A stretch of 56,443 nucleotides of DNA, taken from contig DIWB01000031.1 in assembly GCA_002428385.1 (NCBI GenBank), positions 1 through 56,443 of the forward strand, read 5' to 3'. The translations under genes were made by a program, and so were the position numbers. Positions within the stretch are counted from its first letter, which is position 1. Each line of letters begins with the position of its first letter. Below the pieces are notes generated by a model. The model had not been told where the DNA came from. It was given only the letters and a program-made list of their open reading frames with translations, and made no database searches. This DNA comes from Bacteroidales bacterium UBA6117 (GTDB taxonomy: Bacteria > Bacteroidota > Bacteroidia > Bacteroidales > VadinHA17). This document shows, piece by piece, positions 25,481-33,447 of the stretch.

Positions 25481-26578
25481 ATGAAGACCGGTATAAAACT
25501 GTTAATGCTGATTGTGGCCGGGGTCACAATGGTATCGTGCTACCCCGCAAAATTTGAAGCTTTCAAAAGCGACAAAAAAGTCAAAAACGTAATATTCCTT
25601 ATTGGCGACGGAATGGGGCTGCCTCATGTCCAGGCTGCAATGACCGCGGCAGGAGTTCCCCTGAACATCCAGCGGACTGAAGTCACAGGCCTTCAAACCT
25701 CCCATTCGGCCGATAATTACATTACGGATTCAGCTGCCGCAGGAACGGCACTTTCATCCGGGACCAAAACGAATAACGGCATGATCGGCGTGGATCCCCA
25801 GGGAAACAAGGTTAAAACCATCCTGGAGATTGCCGAAGAGAACGGCCTGTCCACCGGACTTGTTTCGACATCCGCGGTCACACATGCAACTCCGGCTTCA
25901 TTTATTGCACACCAGCAGTCGAGAGGCAGCTATGAAGACATTGCAGGGGACTTTCTCAGGACCGATATTGACGTCTTCATCGGCGGAGGATTTGATCACT
26001 TCGCAAAAAGAGCCGACGGGAAAAACCTGATCGACAACCTGAAGGCCTCAGGTTACGAAGTAATTACTTCAGCCGATATGCTAAGGAATTCAGGGTCACC
26101 TTCGAAACTGGCTGCGTTGGTTTATCCCGACCAGCCACCCTACAGGCTCAGCGGAAGGGGCGAGATGCTCTATGACGCCACCCGGAAAGCAATTGACATC
26201 CTCAGTAAGAACAAAAAGGGCTTCTTCCTGATGATCGAGGGATCGCAAATAGACTGGGCCGGCCATGCCAATGCAGCCGACACCCTTATTGATGAGACAC
26301 TCGATTTCGACAGGGCTGTAGGAGTCGCTCTCGACTTTGCAAAGGCTGACGGGAATACCCTGGTAGTGATCACGGCCGATCATGAAACCGGCGGTGTCAC
26401 AATCACGGGAGGAGACATCAAATCACGGAGGACCAGGCTTCAGTTCTCAACAAAGAGCCACTCGGCCATAATGCTTCCTGTTTATGCTTCAGGACCCGGC
26501 TCAGGTAACTTCACGGGTATATATGACAACACCGATATTCCCAAAAAGATACTCAACGCCTACAGGTTCAACAAGTAA
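25481..26578 (+). CDS. Alkaline phosphatase family lipoprotein
   Basis: A 365-residue phosphomonoesterase of the PhoA type, exported as a lipoprotein (signal ending VSC, Cys20). Metal and catalytic motifs are complete: FLIGDGMG (Asp43), ITDSAAAGTALSSG with nucleophile Ser84, THATPASFIAH, LMIEGSQIDWAGHAN and VITADHETGG. Length is at the short end of the family and there are no extra domains. It would release inorganic phosphate from organic phosphate in the periplasm. It is flanked by short intergenic regions, with no Pho operon partner nearby. An AT-rich stretch with a TATTTTCG near-match to the -7 consensus lies upstream. Confidence 0.94.
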   Translation: MKTGIKLLMLIVAGVTMVSCYPAKFEAFKSDKKVKNVIFLIGDGMGLPHVQAAMTAAGVPLNIQRTEVTGLQTSHSADNYITDSAAAGTALSSGTKTNNGMIGVDPQGNKVKTILEIAEENGLSTGLVSTSAVTHATPASFIAHQQSRGSYEDIAGDFLRTDIDVFIGGGFDHFAKRADGKNLIDNLKASGYEVITSADMLRNSGSPSKLAALVYPDQPPYRLSGRGEMLYDATRKAIDILSKNKKGFFLMIEGSQIDWAGHANAADTLIDETLDFDRAVGVALDFAKADGNTLVVITADHETGGVTITGGDIKSRRTRLQFSTKSHSAIMLPVYASGPGSGNFTGIYDNTDIPKKILNAYRFNK

Positions 26579-26662
26579 GCAATAACTGTTTTTTGTCCTG
26601 CCTGATTTGTCTTTTAAGTTATTACCCGGTTCCGGCAATACTGATACATTGCCAAAAATTAA

Positions 26663-26670
26663 TAACTTTG
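26663..26670 (+). promoter_or_regulatory. Bacteroidota -7 box for the deaminase-S41 protease operon
   Basis: TAACTTTG matches TAnnTTTG, 28 bp upstream of the GTG start at 26699. No TTTG -33 element is seen at the usual distance. Confidence 0.4.
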
Positions 26671-26698
26671 GCCCTCCGAGGAATAATATTCAATAAAA

Positions 26699-27163
26699 GT
26701 GACAGATAGTCTCAGACCCTACGGGGACAAGCAAAAGGTCTTCGACCAGAGATACCTTGAGATGGCTCAGATATGGGCTCAGAATTCCTACTGCAAGCGC
26801 AGGCAGGTTGGCGCTCTCATTGTAAAGGACAAAATGATAATCTCGGATGGCTACAATGGCACTCCTGCCGGCTTTGAAAACGTGTGTGAGGATGAGAACA
26901 ATATAACCAAACCGTATGTTCTTCATGCTGAAGCAAATGCCATAACAAAAGTTGCCAAGTCAAACAATTCCAGCGAGAATTCGACGTTATACGTTACAAC
27001 ATCCCCATGCATGGAATGTGCAAAGTTGATTATTCAGGCGGGAATTGGACGGGTGGTTTACTGCAACAAGTACCGGATAACCGATGGCCTCGAATTGCTG
27101 ATACGTGCAGGGATTGAGATTGTTTATATTGATCCTGAAAACGACATTTATGAAGTACAATAA
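26699..27163 (+). CDS. dCMP deaminase family protein (ComE-like)
   Basis: A 154-residue zinc-dependent deaminase, likely converting dCMP to dUMP for dTMP synthesis. The zinc and catalytic motifs are HAEANAI (His76, Glu78) and TSPCMECAKL (Cys104, Cys107), with GYNGTPAGFENVCED upstream as in ComE/dCMP deaminases. The start is GTG (26699); no ATG is available before the conserved region. It overlaps the S41 protease gene by 14 bp, so the two are probably translated from one transcript, a pairing that appears to be genomic rather than metabolic. Confidence 0.92.
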   Translation: MTDSLRPYGDKQKVFDQRYLEMAQIWAQNSYCKRRQVGALIVKDKMIISDGYNGTPAGFENVCEDENNITKPYVLHAEANAITKVAKSNNSSENSTLYVTTSPCMECAKLIIQAGIGRVVYCNKYRITDGLELLIRAGIEIVYIDPENDIYEVQ

Positions 27164-28751
27164 TACGAAGAGGAGCGTTATCCTTCCTGTGGTTGCTGCA
27201 TTTGCACTGGCGGCAGGAATTTTCATCGGTATTTATCTTCCGGGAAAGGACAGCTCTCCCCGGCAGGCAGGATTCAGGGCAAGAAACGACAAGATCAACA
27301 GCATACTGAACATAATAGAATCAGACTATGTTGATACGGTGAACCGCGCCGAACTTGTCGAGGCAGCCATCCCTGCAATATTGAAGAAACTTGATCCTCA
27401 TTCGGTGTATATCCCGGCAAAGGATCTGCAGCGGGCCAACGAACCTCTCCAGGGCAACTTTGACGGAATTGGCATCTCGTTCAACATGCTTACCGATACA
27501 ATTCTTGTCATAAGCACCATACCGGGTGGACCTTCCGAAAAGGTTGGGCTGATGGCAGGCGACAAGATCATTTATGTAAATGATTCGCTTGTGGCCGGAA
27601 GAAACATGAGCGACGAGACAGTCATGGGCATGCTCAAGGGTCCGAGGGGCACAGTTGTCAGGATAAAGCTGCTGCGAAATGGAATCAGTGAGCTTATCCC
27701 CTTCGATATAACCCGCGATAAAATTCCGATTGCCAGCGTAGATGTGAGCTACATGACAAATGATAAAACGGGATACATAAAGATCAACAATTTCGCGATG
27801 ACCACCTACGATGAATTCCTTAAAAGCATCAGGGAACTTAAGTCGAGTGGGATGCAAAGCCTTATCCTTGACCTCAGGGAGAATTCGGGCGGAGTTATGG
27901 AGGCGGCCATTAAGATAGCGGATGAATTCCTGAAGGAGGGACAGATGATTGTCTACACCCTTGGAAGGTCACAACCAAAAAATGAAGCCAGGGCAACCGA
28001 CCACGGAGAATTTGAAACAGGCGATCTTGTCCTGCTCATCGATGAGTGGAGTGCATCGGCAAGCGAAATCCTTGCCGGCGCAATTCAGGATAACGACAGG
28101 GGTACCATAATAGGCAGACGCTCTTTCGGCAAGGGACTTGTTCAGGAACCGGTGCCTTTTACCGACGGATCGGGAATGAGGCTGACTATAGCCAGATATT
28201 ACACCCCTACAGGAAGATCAATCCAGAAACCCTACAACAACAGCTTCGACGAATACTTCGACGATCTTAACTCGAGGTTCGAAAGAGGTGAGTTCACCGT
28301 TTCTGACAGCATTCATTTTGCCGACTCTCTTAAATTCACCACCCCGGGCGGCAAAACAGTCTTCGGAGGAGGAGGCATCATGCCCGATATCTTCGTTCCG
28401 GTCGACACCACAGGACGATCATCATACTTCATTGCAGTGAGACCGCTGATTTACAGGTTTGCCCTGAAATACACCGAAACAAACAGGGAGACGCTGAAGA
28501 AATACACTGAGGTAGGGGAAATGGAGAAATTCCTCGACCGGCAGGATCTTCTTGACCAGTTCATCAGATTTGCAGAACAGAACGGGGTAAAAAGGGACAA
28601 TGAAGGATTAAAGCTTTCCGGTGACGTTATCTATATTCAGCTGAAAGCCTATATCGCACGCAACATCCTCGACAATAAAGGATTTTATCCCATCTGGAAA
28701 GGACTGGATACAACGCTCAAATTTGCGATCGAATACCTGGAGAAGAATTAG
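27150..28751 (+). CDS. S41-family C-terminal processing protease (CtpA/Prc-like)
   Basis: A 533-residue membrane-anchored periplasmic serine protease. I chose ATG 27150, which lies inside the end of the deaminase gene and gives a clean N-terminal anchor (SVILPVVAAFALAAGIFIGI). A PDZ domain follows at about 70-160 (FDGIGISFNM, PSEKVGLMAGDKIIYVNDS). The S41 catalytic core has LILDLRENSGGVM, EWSASASEILAGAI with the inferred nucleophile Ser303, and RRSFGKGLVQ with Lys328; the 25-residue Ser-Lys distance equals that in E. coli Prc (S430/K455). A C-terminal helical tail of about 150 residues follows. Substrates would be C-termini of envelope proteins. Confidence 0.94.
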   Translation: MKYNNTKRSVILPVVAAFALAAGIFIGIYLPGKDSSPRQAGFRARNDKINSILNIIESDYVDTVNRAELVEAAIPAILKKLDPHSVYIPAKDLQRANEPLQGNFDGIGISFNMLTDTILVISTIPGGPSEKVGLMAGDKIIYVNDSLVAGRNMSDETVMGMLKGPRGTVVRIKLLRNGISELIPFDITRDKIPIASVDVSYMTNDKTGYIKINNFAMTTYDEFLKSIRELKSSGMQSLILDLRENSGGVMEAAIKIADEFLKEGQMIVYTLGRSQPKNEARATDHGEFETGDLVLLIDEWSASASEILAGAIQDNDRGTIIGRRSFGKGLVQEPVPFTDGSGMRLTIARYYTPTGRSIQKPYNNSFDEYFDDLNSRFERGEFTVSDSIHFADSLKFTTPGGKTVFGGGGIMPDIFVPVDTTGRSSYFIAVRPLIYRFALKYTETNRETLKKYTEVGEMEKFLDRQDLLDQFIRFAEQNGVKRDNEGLKLSGDVIYIQLKAYIARNILDNKGFYPIWKGLDTTLKFAIEYLEKN

Positions 28752-28765
28752 TAAGGGGGAAGAAG

Positions 28766-28796
28766 GTGTGAGGTGTGAGGTGTGAGGCGTGAGGTG
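28766..28796. repeat. 7-bp short tandem repeat
   Basis: GTGTGAG is repeated four times in a row from 28766 to 28793 (the fourth copy has one change, GCGTGAG) and a partial fifth follows. It fills the 47-bp gap between the convergent S41 protease and alpha/beta hydrolase genes. Confidence 0.85.
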
Positions 28797-28798
28797 TT

Positions 28799-29605
28799 TC
28801 AAATACCGGACCTGAGACGTCCTGCAAAATCCGAAATCAGCTTCACCGACAGATCCTGCTCTTCGATGAATCCCATGTGGCCTGAGTTTTCGAGGATTTC
28901 CACCCTGGCATTTGCCGGAAGATTGACTTTTGACAATACCTCGGTCCATGGTATATAATTGTCCAGCCTGCCCAGGATCCAGAGGCAGGGAACCCTTCCT
29001 TCCTCCATTACCTTTTGCCTCGAAGGCCTGTTCATCATTCCGTTAAGAACCGCTATTATGCCTTCATCCCTTATAGTGGCAGCAATATCCTTCGACCTCT
29101 GAAGATCCGCACTGAATTTTTCAAGATTCTGAGTGGCATACATCTGGGAAATGTTGTCGGGATACAACAGGTATTTCTTTGCCGCCCGTACCACTTTTAT
29201 TTCCCTCTCCCTTTTTGCGACTGCTTCAGGCCTGTCGGCGAATGGATGGGAATGAAACAGGCAATATCCCGAGAGCATTGCGGGATAAAATTCAACAAAG
29301 GCAAGGGCAACATACCCTCCGAGCGAATGACCTGCAATGAATGCTTTCGGCAGATGCAGGTTCTCAATGAGACTCTTCACTGCCCCGGCCATAAACTCCA
29401 TTGTATGACTCTCGCTGTAAACCATCGAAAGACCGTGTCCCGGAAGGTCGACCGATATCACACGAAATTTCTTTGCCAGCTTATCGGCAAAACCAGCCCA
29501 GATATCAGAAGTCTCAAGATATCCGTGAAGCAGAATGACAGCATCACCTTCGCCCTTATCGCAGTAATAAACTTTACCGCCGTTGTAGTGGATGTAGTAG
29601 TTCAT
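28799..29605 (-). CDS. Alpha/beta-fold hydrolase
   Basis: A 268-residue cytoplasmic hydrolase of the alpha/beta superfamily. The nucleophile elbow is AGHSLGGY (Ser94), the oxyanion strand is VILLHGYLETSDIW, the DLPGHG motif follows it, and the catalytic His lies in ENSGHMGFIEE near the C-terminus, with Asp in LGRLDNYIPW as the likely acid. There is no signal peptide. The family covers esterases, C-C hydrolases and haloperoxidase-like proteins, and the substrate cannot be assigned. Tandem repeat arrays lie on both sides of the gene. Confidence 0.88.
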   Translation of the reverse strand: MNYYIHYNGGKVYYCDKGEGDAVILLHGYLETSDIWAGFADKLAKKFRVISVDLPGHGLSMVYSESHTMEFMAGAVKSLIENLHLPKAFIAGHSLGGYVALAFVEFYPAMLSGYCLFHSHPFADRPEAVAKREREIKVVRAAKKYLLYPDNISQMYATQNLEKFSADLQRSKDIAATIRDEGIIAVLNGMMNRPSRQKVMEEGRVPCLWILGRLDNYIPWTEVLSKVNLPANARVEILENSGHMGFIEEQDLSVKLISDFAGRLRSGI

Positions 29606-29633
29606 GACGTAATATTTTGGGACAATTAATCAA

Positions 29634-29661
29634 GTTGGCAGTTGGCAGCATGCAGCTGGCA
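29634..29661. repeat. 7-bp short tandem repeat upstream of the hydrolase gene
   Basis: GTTGGCA occurs twice (29634-29647), followed by the related units GCATGCA and GCTGGCA, all in 7-bp register. This is the first of two arrays in the 221-bp gap between the hydrolase and sdhC starts. Confidence 0.75.
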
Positions 29662-29682
29662 GTAATCCAACAACTTTTTCCG

Positions 29683-29717
29683 CCGCATACCGCGTACCCC
29701 GTACCCCGTACCGCTTA
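29683..29717. repeat. Second 7-bp short tandem repeat in the same gap
   Basis: Five 7-bp units in register: CCGCATA, CCGCGTA, CCCCGTA, CCCCGTA, CCGCTTA. The rest of the gap down to 29826 is AT-rich and presumably holds the sdhC promoter, but I see no exact consensus box. Confidence 0.75.
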
Positions 29718-29826
29718 CCCATAACTCCTGTTAAATATACTTAATCGCAGGAATTGATAATGTGGTTATTTAGTTTTATTTTTATAAAAATTGTTAGGCT
29801 CGGAAAATTCTAAAAACTCACGGACC

Positions 29827-30471
29827 ATGGATAAGGTACTATTCTCCTCCGTTTCAAAAAAGTTTGTGATGGCACTGGCAGGCCTTTTCCTGATTTTGTT
29901 CCTGCCCGTCCATCTGGCTATAAACTTCATGCTTCTGAAAAGTGATCCCGGACCTTTCAATAAGGCAGCCCATTTCATGGCAACTTTTCCCCTGATCAGG
30001 ATAATCGAAATCTTGCTTGTTTCAGCCCTCCTGATCCATATCTCCTACGGTATTTATATCCAGATAAAGAACTGGATGGCCAGGCCGGTCGGGTATGCAA
30101 TAGGCATAAAAACAAAAACATCCTTTTTTTCGAAATTCATGATCTGGACAGGTGCTTCGGTATTTACCTTCCTTGTCATTCACTTCTCCAATTTTTACTT
30201 CATACGGCTCGGATTTGTGAAAGGGAATCCTGACGATTTTTATTCTGTGGCGCATGAGCTTTTCAGAATACCTGCTTACAACTATATTTATCTCTTGTGT
30301 TTCATTCTTCTCGGACTGCATCTGTACCATGCCATTTCATCGGCATTTCAGACTCTCGGACTTAACCACAGGTTTTGGACCCCCGTTGTTAAGGTATTCG
30401 CCTGGATTTACGCCATTGCCATACCTGCCGGCTTTGCTGTTATTTCAATAACAATATGGCAGTTCAGATAG
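29827..30471 (+). CDS. sdhC: Succinate dehydrogenase/fumarate reductase cytochrome b subunit
   Basis: A 214-residue diheme-type membrane anchor for the succinate dehydrogenase or fumarate reductase complex. It exchanges electrons between menaquinone and the iron-sulfur subunit. I chose ATG 29827 (MDKVLFSSVSKKFVMALAGL) over a TTG 12 codons upstream. Five transmembrane helices are apparent, with candidate heme-ligand histidines in LPVHLAINF, ALLIHISYGIYIQ, FLVIHFSNFYF and LGLHLYHAISSAF, as in the Bacteroides/Wolinella-type single-subunit anchor. It overlaps the flavoprotein gene by 16 bp. Direction in vivo (succinate oxidation or fumarate respiration) cannot be decided here; anaerobic Bacteroidota generally use it as a fumarate reductase. 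Confidence 0.92.
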   Translation: MDKVLFSSVSKKFVMALAGLFLILFLPVHLAINFMLLKSDPGPFNKAAHFMATFPLIRIIEILLVSALLIHISYGIYIQIKNWMARPVGYAIGIKTKTSFFSKFMIWTGASVFTFLVIHFSNFYFIRLGFVKGNPDDFYSVAHELFRIPAYNYIYLLCFILLGLHLYHAISSAFQTLGLNHRFWTPVVKVFAWIYAIAIPAGFAVISITIWQFR

Positions 30472-32405
30472 AAAACACTCAGTATATGGAAAAACTCAAT
30501 GCTAAGATCCCCGATGGCCCGCTTGCCCTGAAGTGGACAAATTACAAAAATTCGGTTAAGCTGGTCAACCCCGCAAACAAAAGGAAAATCGATATAATCG
30601 TTGTCGGTACCGGAGTTGCAGGAGCGGCAGCATCTTCATCCCTTGGCGAATTGGGATACAACGTGAAAACCTTCAGTTATCACGATTCCCCGCGAAGGGC
30701 CCATGCAGTGGCTTCGCAGGGAGGAGTAAATGCAGCCAAGAACTACCAGAACGACGGCGACAGTGTTTACCGGTTGTTTATCGATATGATAAAGGGCGGC
30801 GACTACAGGTCGCGCGAAGCCAACGTTTACAGGGCTGCCGAAGTAAGCAACCAGGTCATCGATCATTTCGCCGCGCTGGGAGTACCCTTTGCCCGGGATT
30901 ACGGCGGCACACTGAATACCCGTTCGTTCGGGGGGGTGCAAGTCTCCAGGACTTTCTACGCAAAGGGACAGACCGGTCAGCAATGTCTTCTCGCTTCCTA
31001 TGCATCCCTCAACCGTCAGATAAAAAAGGGGACCGTAACCATGTACCCGCGCAGGGAAATGCTCGACCTGGTGGTTATTGACGGAAGAGCCCGGGGTATA
31101 ATCACCCGGAACCTCATTACCGGAGAAACAGAAAGGCATTCGGCCCATGCTGTCGTGCTTGCAACAGGAGGCTATGGCACTATCTTCTACCTCTCCACCC
31201 TTGCAGTGAACTCCAACGCCACAGCCGCATGGAAAGCATATAAAAAGGGCGCCTTCTTCGCCAACCCGAGCTTCGTCCAGATACATCCCACTTCAATACC
31301 CCAGATGAACGAATTCCAGGCGAAGCTTACACTTATGTCGGAGTCGCTCAGAAATGACGGAAGAATCTGGGTGCCTAAGACAAAAGCCGATAAGCGGCCG
31401 CCAAATGAGATTCCAGAGGAAGAAAGGGACTACTATCTCGAAAGACGTTACCCTGCCTTCGGAAATCTTGTGCCCAGAGACATCGCTTCACGGGCGGCAA
31501 AGGAAAGATGCGACGCCGGATACGGTGTGGGACCTACAGGACTTGCCGTTTACCTCGATTTCAGGGATTCATTAAACAAACAGGGAAAAAAAGCCATTGA
31601 AGGAAAATATGGCAACCTCTTCGAGATGTACCGAACCATTACAGGCACCGATCCTTATTCGGAACCTATGCGGATTTACCCAGCAGGACACTACACAATG
31701 GGAGGTCTGTGGGTCGACTACGAGCTTATGACAACCATCCCCGGGCTTTATGCAATAGGCGAGGCAAATTTTTCCGATCATGGCGCCAATCGTTTGGGGG
31801 CCAGCTCGCTGATGCAGATAGCCGCCGATGGTTATTTCATTCTGCCTGTAACTATAGGTAACTACCTGGCCGACCAGATAAGAGTCCCCGGGATAAAAGC
31901 CGAAGGACCTGAATTTGAAGAAGCTGAAAAATCAGTCGCCGACAGGCTCGATAAGCTTATTTCCATCAGTGGAAAACAAACGGCTGCTTCGTTCCACAGA
32001 CGACTGGGTAAAATAATGTGGGACTTCTGCGGGATGACGAGAAATGAAAAAGGTCTGCTGAAAGCGCTTGAACTGATAAAGGATCTCAGGGATGAGTTCT
32101 GGAAAGACCTCAGGGTGCCGGGTTCGCTAAACGACCTGAACCAGGAACTGGAGAAAGCCGCCAGAATTGCCGATTTCCTTGAGCTGGCCGATCTGCTTGT
32201 CACCGACGCGCTGAACAGAAAGGAATCGTGCGGGGCCCATTTCAGGGAAGAGTACCAGACTCCCGACGGAGAGGCTCTCAGAAATGATGCTGACTATACC
32301 TACGTTGCAGCCTGGGAATATGCCGGAGAAGGCAAACCCCATATCCTTAACAGGGAGCCGCTCCGATTTGAAGAAGCTGAGATGAAGGTAAGAAGTTATA
32401 AATAA
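30456..32405 (+). CDS. sdhA: Succinate dehydrogenase/fumarate reductase flavoprotein subunit
   Basis: The 649-residue catalytic subunit. It has an FAD dinucleotide fold (DIIVVGTGVAGAAASSSLGE), His83 in RRAHAVASQGGVNAAKN as the covalent FAD attachment, and the substrate-site motifs FVQIHPTSIP, SRAAKERCDAG, PAGHYTMGGLWVDYE and SDHGANRLGASSLMQ. Length and motifs match the Bacteroidota-type SdhA/FrdA. The gene overlaps sdhC by 16 bp, so the two should be coupled. The stop codon TAA is also the first part of an 8-bp tandem repeat array, and the gap to sdhB is unusually long and repetitive. Confidence 0.97.
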   Translation: MAVQIENTQYMEKLNAKIPDGPLALKWTNYKNSVKLVNPANKRKIDIIVVGTGVAGAAASSSLGELGYNVKTFSYHDSPRRAHAVASQGGVNAAKNYQNDGDSVYRLFIDMIKGGDYRSREANVYRAAEVSNQVIDHFAALGVPFARDYGGTLNTRSFGGVQVSRTFYAKGQTGQQCLLASYASLNRQIKKGTVTMYPRREMLDLVVIDGRARGIITRNLITGETERHSAHAVVLATGGYGTIFYLSTLAVNSNATAAWKAYKKGAFFANPSFVQIHPTSIPQMNEFQAKLTLMSESLRNDGRIWVPKTKADKRPPNEIPEEERDYYLERRYPAFGNLVPRDIASRAAKERCDAGYGVGPTGLAVYLDFRDSLNKQGKKAIEGKYGNLFEMYRTITGTDPYSEPMRIYPAGHYTMGGLWVDYELMTTIPGLYAIGEANFSDHGANRLGASSLMQIAADGYFILPVTIGNYLADQIRVPGIKAEGPEFEEAEKSVADRLDKLISISGKQTAASFHRRLGKIMWDFCGMTRNEKGLLKALELIKDLRDEFWKDLRVPGSLNDLNQELEKAARIADFLELADLLVTDALNRKESCGAHFREEYQTPDGEALRNDADYTYVAAWEYAGEGKPHILNREPLRFEEAEMKVRSYK

Positions 32406-32442
32406 AGGCATAAAGGCATAAAGGCATAAAGGCGTAAAGGCA
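32403..32442. repeat. 8-bp short tandem repeat beginning at the sdhA stop codon
   Basis: TAAAGGCA is repeated five times in perfect register (32403-32442; the fourth copy ends in G). The first unit supplies the sdhA stop codon, and every unit carries a TAA, so changes in copy number would not alter the protein. Confidence 0.9.
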
Positions 32443-32461
32443 TGACATAAGGCGACTGCAC

Positions 32462-32548
32462 GACTGCAGGCTTTGCCCTCCGAAGCTTTAGCGGAGGAGG
32501 GACTGCAAGCTTTGCCCTCCGAAGCTTTAGCGGAGGAGGGACCGCAAG
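32462..32548. repeat. REP-like 39-bp tandem palindromic repeat
   Basis: Two 39-bp copies (32462-32500 and 32501-32539) differ at one base and are followed by a partial third. Each contains the hairpin CCTCCG / CGGAGG around AAGCTTTAG. The sequence lies between sdhA and sdhB. In other frames it translates to a meaningless SSAKASEGK peptide, a string I recall from many spurious ORFs in environmental bacterial genomes, which suggests a widespread interspersed element. The rest of the 270-bp gap (32549-32675) is AT-rich with no gene. Confidence 0.85.
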
Positions 32549-32675
32549 ACATTAAAAATACAAATCATCAAATAGTATGAAACCCAAATGATTGACAACA
32601 CACAAACAATAATGAATATAATTCACCTTCAATCATTTGCGGTTCCATCCGACCTTTAAATTAAATTATATACGG

Positions 32676-33410
32676 ATGAAACTGACACTTAAGATATGGC
32701 GGCAGAAGAATGCAAAATCGAAAGGGAAATTTGTGATATACAAAATGGAAAATGTTTCCCCGGAGATGTCGTTCCTGGAGATGCTCGATGCACTTAACAA
32801 GAAGCTTGTGGAGACCGGTGACGAACCAGTCGCCTTTGAACATGATTGCAGGGAGGGTATCTGCGGATCGTGCGGAATGTATATTAACGGCCATCCCCAC
32901 GGCCCTGTTCCTGCCGTGACCACCTGCCTGCTCTCGATGAGGTACTTCAGCGACGGCGACACAATTACGATAGAACCATGGAGAGCCTTACCCTTTCCTG
33001 TCATTAAGGATCTTATAGTCGACAGGAGCGCTATGGATAAGATACAGATCGCCGGCGGGTTTATTTCGGTGAATACCGGCGCCGCCCCGGAAGCCAATTC
33101 GATTCTGGTTCAGAAAAAAAACGCCGAGGACGCCTTCGATTCGGCCATATGCATAGGATGCGGAGCCTGTGTGGCCGCCTGTAAAAATGCCTCGGCCATG
33201 CTGTTCGTATCTGCAAAAATCTCTCAATATGCACTGCTCCCCCAGGGCCGGGTGGAGGCGAAGGACAGGGTGAGAGCCATGGTTGAGAAAATGGATGAAC
33301 TCGGATTCGGCAACTGCTCAAATACCGGAGCCTGTGAAGCTGAATGCCCGAAACAGATCAAACTAACCAATATTGCACGCCTCAAAAGGGAATACTATAA
33401 GGCATACTGA
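32676..33410 (+). CDS. sdhB: Succinate dehydrogenase/fumarate reductase iron-sulfur subunit
   Basis: The 244-residue electron-transfer subunit. I chose ATG 32676 (MKLTLKIWRQKNAKSKGKFV) over a TTG 13 codons upstream. The [2Fe-2S] ligands are in CREGICGSCGMYINGH plus the later TTC; the second and third clusters use CIGCGACVAACKNAS and CSNTGACEAECPKQI. It completes the three-subunit C-A-B operon. It is separated from sdhA by 270 bp of repeats, unlike the usual few-base spacing, so its expression may depend on readthrough or its own promoter. Confidence 0.96.
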   Translation: MKLTLKIWRQKNAKSKGKFVIYKMENVSPEMSFLEMLDALNKKLVETGDEPVAFEHDCREGICGSCGMYINGHPHGPVPAVTTCLLSMRYFSDGDTITIEPWRALPFPVIKDLIVDRSAMDKIQIAGGFISVNTGAAPEANSILVQKKNAEDAFDSAICIGCGACVAACKNASAMLFVSAKISQYALLPQGRVEAKDRVRAMVEKMDELGFGNCSNTGACEAECPKQIKLTNIARLKREYYKAY

Positions 33411-33447
33411 CCTTTTCCATGCACTCCGGGAACTGTTCATACCGTTT

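Noticed and set aside
30456..32405. L-aspartate oxidase for the flavoprotein at 30456
   Set aside because: Overlap with the cytochrome b gene, the covalent-FAD His motif and the iron-sulfur subunit downstream fix it as SdhA/FrdA; the real nadB is at 37785.
32403..32548. CRISPR array between sdhA and sdhB
   Set aside because: Units are directly adjacent with no unique spacers, and there are no cas genes in the window.
32127..32552. 141-codon minus-strand ORF with the repeated SSAKASEGK peptide
   Set aside because: It is translation of the 39-bp REP-like repeat and the antisense of sdhA, not a protein gene.
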